Below, piece after piece: positions 1-8,850 of a stretch of 64,000 nucleotides of DNA. Every line of letters starts with the position of its first letter. Positions within the stretch are counted from its first letter, which is position 1. The notes below the pieces were generated by a model. The model searched no databases, had not been told where the DNA came from, and was given only the letters and a program-made list of their open reading frames with translations. Source of the DNA: Goodfellowiella coeruleoviolacea (GTDB lineage Bacteria > Actinomycetota > Actinomycetes > Mycobacteriales > Pseudonocardiaceae); NCBI RefSeq assembly GCF_024171785.1, contig NZ_JAMTCK010000004.1:1-64000 (forward strand), in the 5' to 3' direction. The position numbers and the translations under genes are program-made.

Positions 1-154
1 CCATGACCCGGGCGGGCAGCATGCGGACGCGCTGTTGGGTTCGGCGGGTCAGCGACAGTACCTGGTCGACCAGGGCGGGAGTGACGAGCTGGGTGAGTTC
101 ACCCAGGTGTCCCGGGGCGAACACCCCGGCGCTGTCCGGTGGGGTGTGGGGCAT
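1..154 (-). mobile_element. IS4-type transposase, N-terminal fragment (cut by window edge)
   Basis: Reading from an ATG at 154 toward the left edge gives 51 residues that match the N-terminal domain of IS4-family transposases: FAPGHLGELTQLV near residue 12, then QQRVRMLPARVM near residue 40. This domain precedes the DDE catalytic domain, which would lie outside the window. The gene runs off the left edge, so completeness cannot be judged. An inverted repeat lies just upstream at 170-228, as expected near the end of an insertion sequence. Family assignment is from the motif pattern. Confidence 0.7.
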
Positions 155-169
155 GACAGACTGGTATGG

Positions 170-228
170 CAACGGAGTTCCCGAACAGAGTGATCTTGGT
201 CGACACTCGTTCTACAGGAACTCCGTTG
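170..228. repeat. 12-bp inverted repeat at the probable IS end
   Basis: CAACGGAGTTCC (170-181) is repeated in inverted orientation as GGAACTCCGTTG (217-228), a perfect 12-bp match separated by 35 nt. It sits just upstream of the IS4-type transposase start at 154, so it is likely part of the element's terminal or subterminal inverted repeat. The exact boundary and the target duplication cannot be fixed without the other end. Confidence 0.5.
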
Positions 229-374
229 TCTGCTTTTCAACCCCCTCAGACGCACCTCGCCCACCACCTCTTGACGCCGGCCACCAACACCTAACTTCCC
301 GGCATTGCTTTGCAAACCCCCCGAGTTGACATCTCACGCAGGCCCGAACGGGTGACCCACGCCCCGAACGCGAA

Positions 375-406
375 CCGGCCGGGCACCGTCCCCGGTGCCC
401 GGCCGG
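375..406 (-). terminator. Hairpin terminator after the DUF2231 gene
   Basis: A perfect 13-bp stem (375-387 with 394-406) and a 6-nt loop lie 28 nt past the stop codon of the minus-strand gene ending at 434. No T-tract follows, which is common for GC-rich actinobacterial terminators. Confidence 0.55.
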
Positions 407-433
407 ACCTGCGGCCACCCGACGTGTCCGGTG

Positions 434-976
434 TTATCCGGCCACCCCGCTCCACACCGCCGTCGACCCGCTGTGGCCGACCATGACCACCAGCGTGGTG
501 CTGGCCACCGCGGCGACCACGACGAGCACCGAGGCCGCCGCGGCGATGCGACGCCAGGTCCTCGGCACCACGACCGGGGCGGGCTCGCTGGTCTGCCCGC
601 TCGCCCCCGAGCCGGCGGTGCCGGTCTGCTCGGCGGTCCGTTCCCGGTCGGCCAGCCGGCCAGCCACCAGCAGCACGACCACGACCACGCCGAAGCCGAG
701 CGCGATGGGCAGCAGCGTGACAGCGAGGTTGGCGTGTGCCGTGATCCCCGGGTTGTCCTCCGCGCCCAGGCGCTCCCGCAGTTGGGCGCCGGTGAAACCG
801 GCCATGGGGGTCGCCGCCACCGCGAGCGCCGTGAGCACCAGCACGGGCCAGCCGAACTTGCGCCGCCACCGGGCGTTGACGGCGACGCCGATCGCGCACA
901 GCGAGGCGAGTGGCAGCAACACCACCACCGCGTGCACTACCAGTGGGTGAGCGGGCAGGTCGAACACGGTCAGCAT
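434..976 (-). CDS. DUF2231-type four-helix membrane protein
   Basis: This 180-residue protein begins MLTVFDLPAHPLVVHAVVV, the conserved opening of DUF2231 membrane proteins (HPLVVH with a hydrophobic helix). Four hydrophobic segments are visible, near residues 12-34, 43-60, 85-108 and 143-166. A hydrophilic loop rich in Thr, Glu and Ser lies between the third and fourth. The start is the ATG at 976, with AGGAGG a few bases upstream. It is transcribed away from rph and is followed by a hairpin. Function is unknown; family members are inner-membrane proteins sometimes linked to heme or redox proteins. No heme motif is visible here. Confidence 0.7.
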   Translation of the reverse strand: MLTVFDLPAHPLVVHAVVVLLPLASLCAIGVAVNARWRRKFGWPVLVLTALAVAATPMAGFTGAQLRERLGAEDNPGITAHANLAVTLLPIALGFGVVVVVLLVAGRLADRERTAEQTGTAGSGASGQTSEPAPVVVPRTWRRIAAAASVLVVVAAVASTTLVVMVGHSGSTAVWSGVAG

Positions 977-1264
977 GTGGTTGCCTCCTGAATGGACCGC
1001 GTCGGGGCGGCACTGAGGCCGTCACCGGTGGGGGGCGTGCGTTCGGCACTCATGCGATCTCCCCGACCGAGCCGCGCCGATCAGTGGGGACGCTGGTGCG
1101 CCGGGGTGCGGAGACGGTGTGGCGAATCACGACGCCGCCGTCGGCGGAAACCGCTCCGCGATGTGGAGTTCGGGAGCGTCCCGTGCCGTCTGTGCGTGCC
1201 ATTGCCGTCCCAACGCCGGTAGGTCATTCGGGGTTCCCCCGCGCAACCCCCCTAGGCTATCGGC

Positions 1265-2056
1265 GTGGTGAGAGCCGATGGCAGGACTGACGACGTACTC
1301 AGAGACATTCGGGTCACCCGGGGGTTCCAGAAGTGGCCGGCCGGGTCGGTGCTGGTGGAGTTCGGCAACACGAGAGTGTTGTGCGCGGCCAGCGTCACCG
1401 AGGGCGTGCCCCGGTGGCGGGCCGGCTCCGGGCTCGGGTGGGTGACGGCCGAGTACGCCATGCTGCCCTCGGCGACCCACACCCGCAGCGACCGCGAGTC
1501 GGTCAAGGGACGCATCGGCGGGCGAACACACGAGATCAGCCGACTGGTCGGGCGGGCGCTGCGCGCGTGCATCGACCTGGCCGCGCTGGGCGAGAACACG
1601 ATCGTCATCGACTGCGACGTGATCCAGGCCGACGGGGGCACCCGCACGGCGGCCATCACCGGTGGCTACGTGGCGCTGGCCGACGCGGTCACCTGGCTGC
1701 GCGCGGCCGGCCGGCTGGCCGACCCGCAACCGCTGTCGTGCGCGGTGTCCGCGGTGAGCGTGGGCGTGGTGGACGGCAAGGTCCGGTTGGACCTGCCCTA
1801 CGAGGAGGACTCGCGCGCCGAAGTGGACATGAACGTGGTGGCCACGGACGCGGGCACGCTGATCGAGGTGCAGGGCACGGGCGAGGGGGCCACGTTCGCC
1901 CGGTCCACACTGGACGCCATGCTGGACCTGGCACTCGCCGGCTGCGCGCAGCTGTGCCAGATCCAGGCCGAGGCGCTGGCCCAGCCCTACCCGTACGAGC
2001 TGCCCGAGCGGGTCACCAAGACCAAGGCGGGCAAGGGATCGGGAGGCCGGTCGTGA
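1265..2056 (+). CDS. rph: Ribonuclease PH
   Basis: The 263-residue protein is a phosphorolytic 3'-5' exoribonuclease that trims tRNA 3' ends using inorganic phosphate. Family hallmarks are clear: RADGR at the N-terminus, LCAASV near 39-44, [20 protein letters not shown] (74-93) in the phosphate-binding region, and [14 protein letters not shown] (116-129). Length is normal for the family. Start is GTG 1265; a second GTG directly follows and is equally possible. Its TGA overlaps the GTG of rdgB, so the two are translationally coupled, the usual actinobacterial arrangement. Confidence 0.95.
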   Translation: MVRADGRTDDVLRDIRVTRGFQKWPAGSVLVEFGNTRVLCAASVTEGVPRWRAGSGLGWVTAEYAMLPSATHTRSDRESVKGRIGGRTHEISRLVGRALRACIDLAALGENTIVIDCDVIQADGGTRTAAITGGYVALADAVTWLRAAGRLADPQPLSCAVSAVSVGVVDGKVRLDLPYEEDSRAEVDMNVVATDAGTLIEVQGTGEGATFARSTLDAMLDLALAGCAQLCQIQAEALAQPYPYELPERVTKTKAGKGSGGRS

Positions 2057-2661
2057 CCCGGGTGCTGTTGGCCACCCGCAACGCCAAGAAGCTCGCGGAA
2101 CTGCGGCGCATCCTGGCGGCCGAGGACGTGGCCGGCATCGAGATCGTCGGCCTCGACGAGGTGCCGGAGTTCCCGGAAGCCCCGGAAACCGGCGCGACCT
2201 TCGAGGAGAACGCACTGGCCAAGGCCAGGGACGCGGCCAGGGCCACCGGACTGCCCGCCGTGGCCGACGACTCCGGTCTGACCGTGGCAGCGTTGAACGG
2301 TATGCCCGGTGTGCTCTCGGCCCGCTGGGCCGGCCGGCACGGCGACGACGAGGCGAACCTGCGCCTGGTGCTCGGCCAACTCGCCGATGTGCCGGACGAG
2401 CGCCGGGCCGCGGCCTTTGTCTGCGCGGCCGCCCTGGTGTTGCCGGACGGCGGCGAGACCGTGGTGCGCGGCGAGTGGACCGGCGCGCTGACCCGGGAAC
2501 CCAGGGGCAGCAACGGTTTCGGCTACGACCCGATCTTCGTGCCCGAGGGCGGGACGCGGACGTCGGCGGAACTGGAACCGTCCGAAAAGGACGAAGCGTC
2601 GCACCGGGGACGCGCGCTCCGGTTGCTCGTTCCACACCTGCGCGCGCTCGTGCGGGGCTGA
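2053..2661 (+). CDS. rdgB: Non-canonical purine NTP pyrophosphatase (RdgB/HAM1)
   Basis: This 202-residue house-cleaning enzyme hydrolyses dITP, XTP and ITP to the monophosphate and pyrophosphate, keeping deaminated purines out of DNA and RNA. Visible motifs are LATRNAKK (6-13), FEENALAKA (50-58), the catalytic Asp in ADDSGL (71-76), [11 protein letters not shown] in the C-terminal half and [11 protein letters not shown] near the end. The GTG at 2053 overlaps the rph stop by 4 nt (GTGA). The reading frame stays open far upstream inside rph, but conservation begins only at this GTG. Confidence 0.94.
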   Translation: MTRVLLATRNAKKLAELRRILAAEDVAGIEIVGLDEVPEFPEAPETGATFEENALAKARDAARATGLPAVADDSGLTVAALNGMPGVLSARWAGRHGDDEANLRLVLGQLADVPDERRAAAFVCAAALVLPDGGETVVRGEWTGALTREPRGSNGFGYDPIFVPEGGTRTSAELEPSEKDEASHRGRALRLLVPHLRALVRG

Positions 2662-2791
2662 GCCGGGCCGTGGTTGGCGGGTGGTGGGCTGGTGTGCGCC
2701 GGTTCACCACCCGTTCCGAGTTGACCTCTGCCTAACTTCACCTGTCAGGGTGCCTGGTGACAGTTGGAACAACACGGCACAGGGAGAACAG

Positions 2792-3523
2792 GTGGAGTTC
2801 ACCGGACGCAAGGTCGTGATCACCGGCGCGGGACGCGATTTCGGCCGCGCACTGGCCATCCGGTTCGCGGATGTGGGTGCGGAGGTATTCCTGTCCGCGC
2901 GATCACTGGCGGCGGCCGAGCGCACCCGCGACGAGATCCGGGCGCGCGGCAACGAGCGGGCGCACGCGTTCGCGTGCGACCTGAGCCAGCCCGCGTCGGT
3001 GCGGGCGTTCGCGGACGCCGTGGCGCAGTCGACCGACCACGTCGACATCCTGGTCAACAACGGCGCCCCGTACCTGGACGCCGGGGGATTCGAGGCGGCC
3101 ACCGACGAGGACATCGCGACGACCATCGCGTCGGGCGCGACCGGCACGGTGTTGGCCACCAAGCACTTCCTGCCGTTGCTGCTGCGCTCGGCAGTCCCCG
3201 ACGTGGTGACCACGGTGTCGACGTGCGGAGTGCCCGGACACGAGCGCTCCACCGCGCACGAGGCGTTCTACGCGGCCAAGTCCGCGCAGGCGGGGTTCGT
3301 CGACATCCTGTCCAAGCGCCTGCGGCCCCAGGGTGTTCGGGTGATCTCGCTGTACCCGCCCGACTTCGCCAACCCGGACCCGCTGTCGGCGGAGTGGCAC
3401 ACCACCCCGCGCGGCGCGCACGACAACCTCACGGCGGACTCGCTGATCAACTGCGTGCTGTTCGCGGTCAGCCAGCCCCGCGACTGCTTCATCAAGGCGT
3501 TCCACTTCGAGCAGGTGCGGTAG
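2792..3523 (+). CDS. Short-chain dehydrogenase/reductase with shifted catalytic Tyr
   Basis: The 243-residue protein has the SDR Rossmann fold: TGAGRDFG (11-18) as cofactor loop, ACDL near 61-64, NNGA (89-92) and a catalytic-type Ser at 143 in VSTCG. The active-site segment reads AFYAAKS, so the residue four before Lys163 is Phe159, while Tyr160 is only three before it. The classical YxxxK spacing is therefore broken. The start is GTG 2792 with AGGGAGAA upstream; in-frame sequence further upstream has no SDR similarity. Substrate is unknown. It stands alone, 130 nt after rdgB. Confidence 0.8.
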   Translation: MEFTGRKVVITGAGRDFGRALAIRFADVGAEVFLSARSLAAAERTRDEIRARGNERAHAFACDLSQPASVRAFADAVAQSTDHVDILVNNGAPYLDAGGFEAATDEDIATTIASGATGTVLATKHFLPLLLRSAVPDVVTTVSTCGVPGHERSTAHEAFYAAKSAQAGFVDILSKRLRPQGVRVISLYPPDFANPDPLSAEWHTTPRGAHDNLTADSLINCVLFAVSQPRDCFIKAFHFEQVR

Positions 3524-3969
3524 GGCACCACCGTGTGGGCGGTGCCTGTTTGTCTGGTGACAGGCCCCTTGCTAAGGTCGATTGCGACATCTCACCGTGG
3601 GCCGCACAGCCTCGCCAATCAGCTTTCCCGTGTCCGACGGCACGAGGAAGGTGGGAGTCACACCCCATCCTGACAAGGTGTTCCTGCGATGGTTGTGACA
3701 GTTCGGCGAGCACGTCCACGGTTCGCTCTGCCGGCATTTCGTTGTCCTGTGCCCTGTTGTGTGTTCGGCCTTTCGTTTGCTGATACCCCGGGAGAACCCG
3801 GAAGTTCGCCGAAAGCCCTGCTTCGGCGTTAGCGCGTCCGGTCTGCGGTCACGCAACCAGCGGATGGTCCACAAGTCCCGAACCGGTCGTTGACCGGGGC
3901 TGCGGCAGCCGCTTCGGTGTGCCCGGTTCCCGCGCGCTGACCGGTCTTCATCTCTGCGGGGTAACAGGA
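3524..3969. other. 446-nt intergenic region
   Basis: No convincing gene is present on either strand. GC content is lower than in the flanking genes. A small 7-bp hairpin (3807-3813 with 3822-3828, loop of 8) lies about 140 nt before the exporter gene. It could be part of a leader, but no known riboswitch or attenuator is recognisable. Confidence 0.4.
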
Positions 3970-5622
3970 ATGTCGGAAGTGAACACCGCTGAGCAGCCAC
4001 CGGCGCAACGCCCGTGGTTGGTGCTCGGCATCCTCTGCATCGGTTTCTTCATGTCGCTGCTCGATGGCAGCATCGTCAACATCGCCATCCCGACGTTGAC
4101 GCACCGCATCGGTGCCACCTACGACCAGGTGCTGTGGGTTGTCGACGCCTACCTGCTGGTCTTCTCGGTGCTGCTGATCACCACCGGACGGCTCGGCGAC
4201 ATCTTCGGATACCGGCGTCTGTTCCTGACCGGTGTCTCCGTCTTCACCATCGCGTCCACCCTCTGCGGACTCGCGGGCTCACCGGGACAGCTGCTCGGTG
4301 CGCGGGTGCTCCAGGGGCTGGGCGCGGCGATCCTCTTCCCACAGGTCATCTCGTCAATCGTGGCGATCTTTCCGCCTCGGCTGCGCGGGCGGGCGTTCGG
4401 TGTCTTCGGCGCGATCGTGGGCACCGCACCGATGCTCGGCCCGATCGTGGGCGGTGTTGTTCTCGCCCACCTCGACTGGCGCTGGATCTTCTTCATCAAC
4501 GTGCCAGTCGGGGCGGTCACGGTGGTGTTGGCACTGCTGTTCGTCCCCGCTGTGCGGCCCGGCCACGCCCATCAGCTCGACCTCGTGGGCGTGGCACTCG
4601 CCACCGCGGGACTGACCGGCATCGTCTTCGGTTTGGTCGAGGGGGAGCGCTCCGACTGGGCAACGATCAGCGGGCCGATCAGCGTGCCCTCGGTCATCGT
4701 TGTCGGCGCGCTGTTGTTGGTGCTGTTCGTCTTCTGGCAGCGCGTGCAGCGTGGTCGACGTGGCGAGCCACTGATGCCGTTGGACCTGTTCGCCTCCGGG
4801 CGCAACTTCCCGGTGGGCAACTGGATCGGCTTCGTCTTCCAACTCGGCATGATCGGCGTTTCCTTCGTGCTCGTCATCTACCTGCAGACGGCACGCGGGT
4901 ATTCGCCGTTGCAGGCCGGCCTGATCCTGCTGCCCAATGCCGTGCTCACCGCGCTCGGCTCGGCCGTCGCCGGCAGGCTCTCCGACAAGATCGGCGCCAA
5001 GTTCGTCCTCATGGCCGGGATGGCCACCCTCGCGCTCGGCTTGGTGGTCCTCGTCGTGATGGCACGCGCGGACGCCGCCGCGTGGCAGCTCCTGCCCGGT
5101 CTGGTGATCATCGGTGTGGCCAGCGGGGCCACCTTCGCGCCGTTGCAACAGGCCACAATGGACGGTGTCGAACCGCGACTCGCGGGCGCCGCGTCCGGGG
5201 TCGCCGGCACCACCCGGCAGGTCGGCGGGGTGCTCGGCACCGCGGTGGTGGGCGTGGTCCTGACGGCCTGTCTGGGCTCGGTGCTCCGGGGCGCGGCGGA
5301 GGAACGGGCGAGCCAGTTGCCCGTGGCGCTGCGCGCACGGTTCGTCGAGGCCGTGGTGGCCGGCGGCGACAGCTTCCGGCCACCGTCAGCGCCAAGTGGC
5401 CTGTCACTCGCCGACACCGCCGTTTTCGAGCGGGTGGGCCACGAAACGTTCGCGGCGGCCTACGTGACGGCGATGCGGGTGACCCTGCTGGCCTCGGCCG
5501 CGGCGCTCGTGGTGGCCGCGCTGTGCTGCCTCCTGTTGCGGGGACGCGGGCCGAACCAGCCCCGTCCCGAGGTCGGTGCTGCGGAGGACACCAAGGAGCC
5601 GCAGGCTACCGCGGAAGGCTGA
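3970..5622 (+). CDS. DHA2-type MFS drug exporter (14 helices)
   Basis: This 550-residue protein resembles the EmrB/QacA group of proton-driven multidrug exporters. It opens with a helix containing the MSLLDGSIVNIAIP signature of DHA2 transporters, then motif A (GRLGDIFGYRRLF, near 76-88) and DWRWIFFINVP after helix 6. About fourteen hydrophobic segments fit the DHA2 topology. Start chosen is ATG 3970; an in-frame GTG at 3919 would add 17 residues without similarity. No regulator sits beside it, so the substrate cannot be inferred. A hairpin shared with convergent bcp follows. Confidence 0.82.
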   Translation: MSEVNTAEQPPAQRPWLVLGILCIGFFMSLLDGSIVNIAIPTLTHRIGATYDQVLWVVDAYLLVFSVLLITTGRLGDIFGYRRLFLTGVSVFTIASTLCGLAGSPGQLLGARVLQGLGAAILFPQVISSIVAIFPPRLRGRAFGVFGAIVGTAPMLGPIVGGVVLAHLDWRWIFFINVPVGAVTVVLALLFVPAVRPGHAHQLDLVGVALATAGLTGIVFGLVEGERSDWATISGPISVPSVIVVGALLLVLFVFWQRVQRGRRGEPLMPLDLFASGRNFPVGNWIGFVFQLGMIGVSFVLVIYLQTARGYSPLQAGLILLPNAVLTALGSAVAGRLSDKIGAKFVLMAGMATLALGLVVLVVMARADAAAWQLLPGLVIIGVASGATFAPLQQATMDGVEPRLAGAASGVAGTTRQVGGVLGTAVVGVVLTACLGSVLRGAAEERASQLPVALRARFVEAVVAGGDSFRPPSAPSGLSLADTAVFERVGHETFAAAYVTAMRVTLLASAAALVVAALCCLLLRGRGPNQPRPEVGAAEDTKEPQATAEG

Positions 5623-5639
5623 CAAGGCTCGCGAACACC

Positions 5640-5696
5640 AGGAGCGGGCTCGGTGCGGCGACCTGTCGTGCGGAGGGCCACGCCGCGCCCGCTCCT
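5640..5696. terminator. Bidirectional hairpin between exporter and bcp
   Basis: AGGAGCGGGC (5640-5649) pairs perfectly with GCCCGCTCCT (5687-5696), and a second GCGGCG/CGCCGC stem nests inside. It lies 17 nt after the exporter stop and 51 nt after the end of the convergent bcp gene, so it can serve both. Confidence 0.55.
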
Positions 5697-5747
5697 GTCC
5701 AGCCCACAGGATCAACCAGGGGACAGGACCAGCACCGCGAACCAGGG

Positions 5748-6221
5748 TCAGGCGAGCAGGTCCTTGAGCAGGCGGGCGACGTGGCCGGTGGCCTTGACGT
5801 TGTACAGCGCCTTGGCGATGGTGCCCTCGGCGTCGACCAGGAAGGTGGAGCGGATCACGCCCTGCACGGTGCGGCCGTAGTTCTGCTTCTCGCCGAACGC
5901 GCCCCACTCGGTCATCACCGCGCGGTCGGCGTCGGAGAGGAGCGGGAAGTTCAGGCCCTCGTCGGCGGCGAACTTGGCCAGTTTCTCGGGCTTGTCCGGG
6001 GAGATGCCGAGGACCTGGAAGCCGGCGTCGTTGAGGTCGCCGAGGTTGTCGCGGAAGTCACAGGCCTGCTTGGTGCAGCCGGGCGTGCCCGCCGCCGGGT
6101 AGAAGTAGACGACGACCTGGCCGCCCCGGTAGTCGGACAGGGACACCTGCTTGCCCGTGCTGTCCGGCAGGGTGAAGTCCGGTGCCTTGTCACCGGGGGA
6201 CAGGCGCGTGGGTTCGCTCAT
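5748..6221 (-). CDS. bcp: Thioredoxin-dependent thiol peroxidase (Bcp/PrxQ)
   Basis: The 157-residue cytoplasmic peroxiredoxin reduces hydrogen peroxide and organic hydroperoxides using thioredoxin. GDKAPDFTLPDSTGK near the N-terminus and YPAAGTPGCTKQACDFRD (41-58) are diagnostic: Cys49 is the peroxidatic residue and Cys54 the resolving residue of PrxQ enzymes. The start is ATG 6221; upstream in-frame codons lack similarity. It faces the exporter gene convergently. Length is normal. Confidence 0.93.
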   Translation of the reverse strand: MSEPTRLSPGDKAPDFTLPDSTGKQVSLSDYRGGQVVVYFYPAAGTPGCTKQACDFRDNLGDLNDAGFQVLGISPDKPEKLAKFAADEGLNFPLLSDADRAVMTEWGAFGEKQNYGRTVQGVIRSTFLVDAEGTIAKALYNVKATGHVARLLKDLLA

Positions 6222-6343
6222 GGCGTCGACGGTAGCCGGGACGGCTGACCGCGGGATGAACAGGCCGGTGCAACGACCGCCCGGGCCCACGGCGGTGTGG
6301 GTCGCGGGCCCGGGGTTGGTCGGTCGCGCCAGGAGAGCAGCGC

Positions 6344-6892
6344 TCAGGCCTGGCCCTCGTACACGGCCTCCGGGGTGACCTGGGAGGACGTGCTCGGCTG
6401 GACGGTGACCTTGACCGGGGCCCGCTGCTCCGGCATGGCGAAGGCGAGCGTGGTGGTCAGCTGCTTGCCAGGAAGAACCTCTTCGTTCGCGCTGGCGATG
6501 CCGTTCAGGCCCTGGGCCGAGTCGAGCACTTCCTGGGCGTGCTCACCGGCCACGATCGCCCGGACGGACAGTTCCGAGGGCTTGTAGGGGTTGCTGCCGC
6601 CGTTGCTCACGGTCACCTCGAACACGGCGGCCCGGGGTGCCTTGGGGTAGGCGGTGTCGCTGGGGGCCAGCGACTTCGGCTCGGAGATGGTGATGGCCAG
6701 ACCGTTCTGCCACAGTCGGGACACGCCGAAGGCCGTGGCTCCGGCCGTCGCGGGCGCCTCCTGGCGAGATGAGCCGTTGCTGTGTGAGGACTCGGTGGCC
6801 GAGGACGACGTGCCGGTGGATTCCTGGTTCGGTCCGCATCCGGTAACGGCGATGGCCAGGCTCACAGCAGCGGCCAGCCTGACGATCTTCAC
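6344..6892 (-). CDS. Secreted lipoprotein, DUF4352-like
   Basis: The 182-residue protein has a lipoprotein signal: short basic start, hydrophobic stretch LAAAVSLAIAV, and lipobox VTGC with Cys19 as the lipidated residue. A Ser/Thr/Glu-rich linker (20-45) precedes a beta-rich domain with FEVTVSNGGSNPYKP and PGKQLTTTLAFAMP, a pattern seen in DUF4352 immunoglobulin-like domains. Start is GTG 6892, with AAAGGG about 8 nt upstream. The protein is probably anchored outside the membrane. Its role is unknown. Confidence 0.7.
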   Translation of the reverse strand: MKIVRLAAAVSLAIAVTGCGPNQESTGTSSSATESSHSNGSSRQEAPATAGATAFGVSRLWQNGLAITISEPKSLAPSDTAYPKAPRAAVFEVTVSNGGSNPYKPSELSVRAIVAGEHAQEVLDSAQGLNGIASANEEVLPGKQLTTTLAFAMPEQRAPVKVTVQPSTSSQVTPEAVYEGQA

Positions 6893-7036
6893 GGAGTTCA
6901 CCCTTTCCGCGCGAGCGGTGTGAGGCGGAACCTTTCCGCCCATGTAGGTGAATCGGTTGTCGGACCCCTTGACGTTAGGGGCCGAGTCAGACCTGCCGCC
7001 GGCCTGTGGCCAAGCCGTGATGAGGGCAGCGCACAA

Positions 7037-7072
7037 CGTGGGCGGCGCCACAGGAAGTGTGCGCCGCCCACG
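7037..7072. terminator. 12-bp perfect hairpin
   Basis: CGTGGGCGGCGC (7037-7048) and GCGCCGCCCACG (7061-7072) form a perfect 12-bp stem around a 12-nt loop that can itself close with CAC/GTG. It lies about 145 nt upstream of the lipoprotein start and 420 nt past the LLM gene. It may be a second-line terminator or a structural repeat. Confidence 0.4.
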
Positions 7073-7390
7073 CCTGCCGCGTGTAGCGGCCGATGAGCAT
7101 TGACCCGAACGGAGGAACTCCGTACGGGCTACGAGCGCGTCGGGGGGCGTGCGCGCTCGTCACGGTCATCGCACGCTGTGCGCAAACCGCTACATCGGAT
7201 GATGAGCTTCACCCATTTGTTGGCATGGTCGTGGTGTCACCAGGGACTTCTGTCTCACCGCCGAGGGGGAAAAAGCCGCGTGACGATGGTGCGTTTCCGC
7301 GGCGGGCCACCTAGCGTGGGCACCGGGCCGCGTCCGCCTTGTCCCTGGGGGCGCCTGACGCGGACCCTCGGTCGGGCCACCGGCCCGCCG

Positions 7391-7457
7391 GATCCGCCAG
7401 CACCCGCGCGCCACCCGGCCGCCGCCGACGCGGCGACGGGGACGGTGCTGGCGGATC
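7391..7457 (-). terminator. Terminator hairpin after the LLM oxidoreductase gene
   Basis: GATCCGCCAGCACC (7391-7404) pairs perfectly with GGTGCTGGCGGATC (7444-7457). The 14-bp stem encloses a GC-rich inner arm. It begins 35 nt after the stop of the minus-strand LLM gene. Confidence 0.55.
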
Positions 7458-7491
7458 TACCCGAAGCGGGCCCGGCCGTCGAACCGGCGGG

Positions 7492-8499
7492 TCAGCGCAG
7501 CTTCGCGACCAGCTCGTAGGAGCGCAGCCGGTCGGCGTGGTCGTGCACCATGGTGGTGATCATCAGCTCGTTGGCCTCGGTGGCGTCCAGCAGCGCGGTG
7601 AGCCCCTCGGCGACCGTGTCCGGGCTGCCCACCACCGCCGACTCCATCCGGTCCCGGACGATCTCCCGCTCCAGGTCGGTGTACGGGTAGTCGGCGGCCT
7701 CCTGGGGGCTGGGCAGCGGGCCGGGGCGGCCCTTGCGCAGTTGCAGGAAGGACAGCCCGTTGGGCGCGGCGATCCACCGGGCGTGCTCGTCGGTGTCCGC
7801 GCACACCACGGACACGGCCACCATGGCGTAGGGCTCGGCCAGCTCGGCGGACGGGCGGAACGACGCCCGGTACAGCTTGAGCGCGGGCAGGGTGTTCTCC
7901 GAGCTGAAGTGGTGGGCGAAGGCGAACGGCAGGCCGAGCAGCCCGGCCACCTGCGCGCTGTAGCCGCTGGAGCCGAGCAGCCAGATCGGCGGGCGGTTGC
8001 CGGCCGCGGGCACGGCGGTGATCGCCGGCGCTGGCTCGCCCTCTGCGGGCGGGGTGAAGTAGTGGATCAGCTCGCTGAGCTGCTGCGGGAAGTCCTCGGC
8101 GGACAGCGCCGAGGTGGACCGGCGCAGCGCAGCGGCCGTGGTCTGGTCGGTGCCGGGCGCCCGGCCGATGCCCAGGTCGATGCGCCCCGGGTGCAGCGCC
8201 TCCAGCATGCCGAACTGCTCGGCCACCACCAGCGGCGGGTGGTTGGGCAGCATCACTCCGCCGGAACCCACGCGCAGCGTGCTGGTCACGCCCGCCACCT
8301 GGCCGATCAGCACCGCCGGCGCCGAACTGGCGATGCCCGGCATGTTGTGGTGCTCGGCCAGCCAGTAGCGCTGGTAGCCCAGGCGTTCCACGTGCCTGGC
8401 CAGGTCCAGGGTGTTGCGCAGCGCCTCGGTCGCGGTCGACCCGCTGACGATGGGGGCGAGGTCGAGGACGGAGAACGGAACGGCGGAGAATCGGCTCAC
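7492..8499 (-). CDS. LLM-class (luciferase-like) flavin-dependent oxidoreductase
   Basis: The 335-residue protein belongs to the bacterial luciferase-like alkanal monooxygenase group of the MsnO8 type. It starts SVLDLAPI, then [18 protein letters not shown] (about 42-59), [14 protein letters not shown], and [13 protein letters not shown], all conserved in this subfamily. It uses reduced FMN or F420; which one cannot be read here. The start is GTG 8499 (VSRFSAVPF), because the frame upstream lacks similarity and the nearer Val codon is GTT. The gene is monocistronic, with a hairpin downstream and a divergent small membrane-protein gene upstream. Confidence 0.88.
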   Translation of the reverse strand: MSRFSAVPFSVLDLAPIVSGSTATEALRNTLDLARHVERLGYQRYWLAEHHNMPGIASSAPAVLIGQVAGVTSTLRVGSGGVMLPNHPPLVVAEQFGMLEALHPGRIDLGIGRAPGTDQTTAAALRRSTSALSAEDFPQQLSELIHYFTPPAEGEPAPAITAVPAAGNRPPIWLLGSSGYSAQVAGLLGLPFAFAHHFSSENTLPALKLYRASFRPSAELAEPYAMVAVSVVCADTDEHARWIAAPNGLSFLQLRKGRPGPLPSPQEAADYPYTDLEREIVRDRMESAVVGSPDTVAEGLTALLDATEANELMITTMVHDHADRLRSYELVAKLR

Positions 8500-8627
8500 C
8501 TCGGTGTCAACGCCGCGACCGGCCGATTGCTTCCGGCCCGCCGGTCCGCACCGGGTCGCGCCACGCGCTGGGCGGCACGACCCGCGCGGCGCGGGGGCCG
8601 GTGCCGCTACCCCTACGATGTCTGGCC

Positions 8628-8789
8628 ATGAGCGGCGAGGAAACAAGCTTCATCGAGTGGCGCAACAAAGCCAAGAACGAGCGTGACGCCGATGCCGGTG
8701 GTGGTCCCAAGAACCTGGTGCTGATCGGCGTGGTGGCCGCGGTGGTCATCATCGCCGCGGTGGTCGTGGGACTGATGCTGCTGTCCTGA
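8628..8789 (+). CDS. Small single-helix membrane protein
   Basis: This 53-residue protein has a charged N-terminal half containing [15 protein letters not shown], then one hydrophobic helix (about 30-51, [20 protein letters not shown]) ending in LMLLS. It begins with ATG at 8628, divergent from the LLM gene by 128 nt. GC-rich third positions and the clean topology support a real gene. Function is unknown. Confidence 0.6.
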   Translation: MSGEETSFIEWRNKAKNERDADAGGGPKNLVLIGVVAAVVIIAAVVVGLMLLS

Positions 8790-8809
8790 CCCGTGCCCGG
8801 AGCGGCCAC

Positions 8810-8843
8810 TGCCGTCGGCGTCCAGCGCGGGGCGCCGACGGCA
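8810..8843. terminator. Bidirectional hairpin between convergent genes
   Basis: TGCCGTCGGCG (8810-8820) pairs with CGCCGACGGCA (8833-8843), an 11-bp perfect stem with a 12-nt loop. It lies between the small membrane-protein gene and the convergent SDR gene, and probably terminates both. Confidence 0.55.
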
Positions 8844-8850
8844 CCGACGC

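Larger units (their letters stand above)
6893..7491. other. 599-nt intergenic region with two hairpins
   Basis: No convincing gene lies between the lipoprotein start and the end of the LLM enzyme gene. Two strong inverted repeats are present (7037-7072 and 7391-7457, listed separately). Short open frames here have no coding-like third-position bias and no similarity I recognise. Confidence 0.5.
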
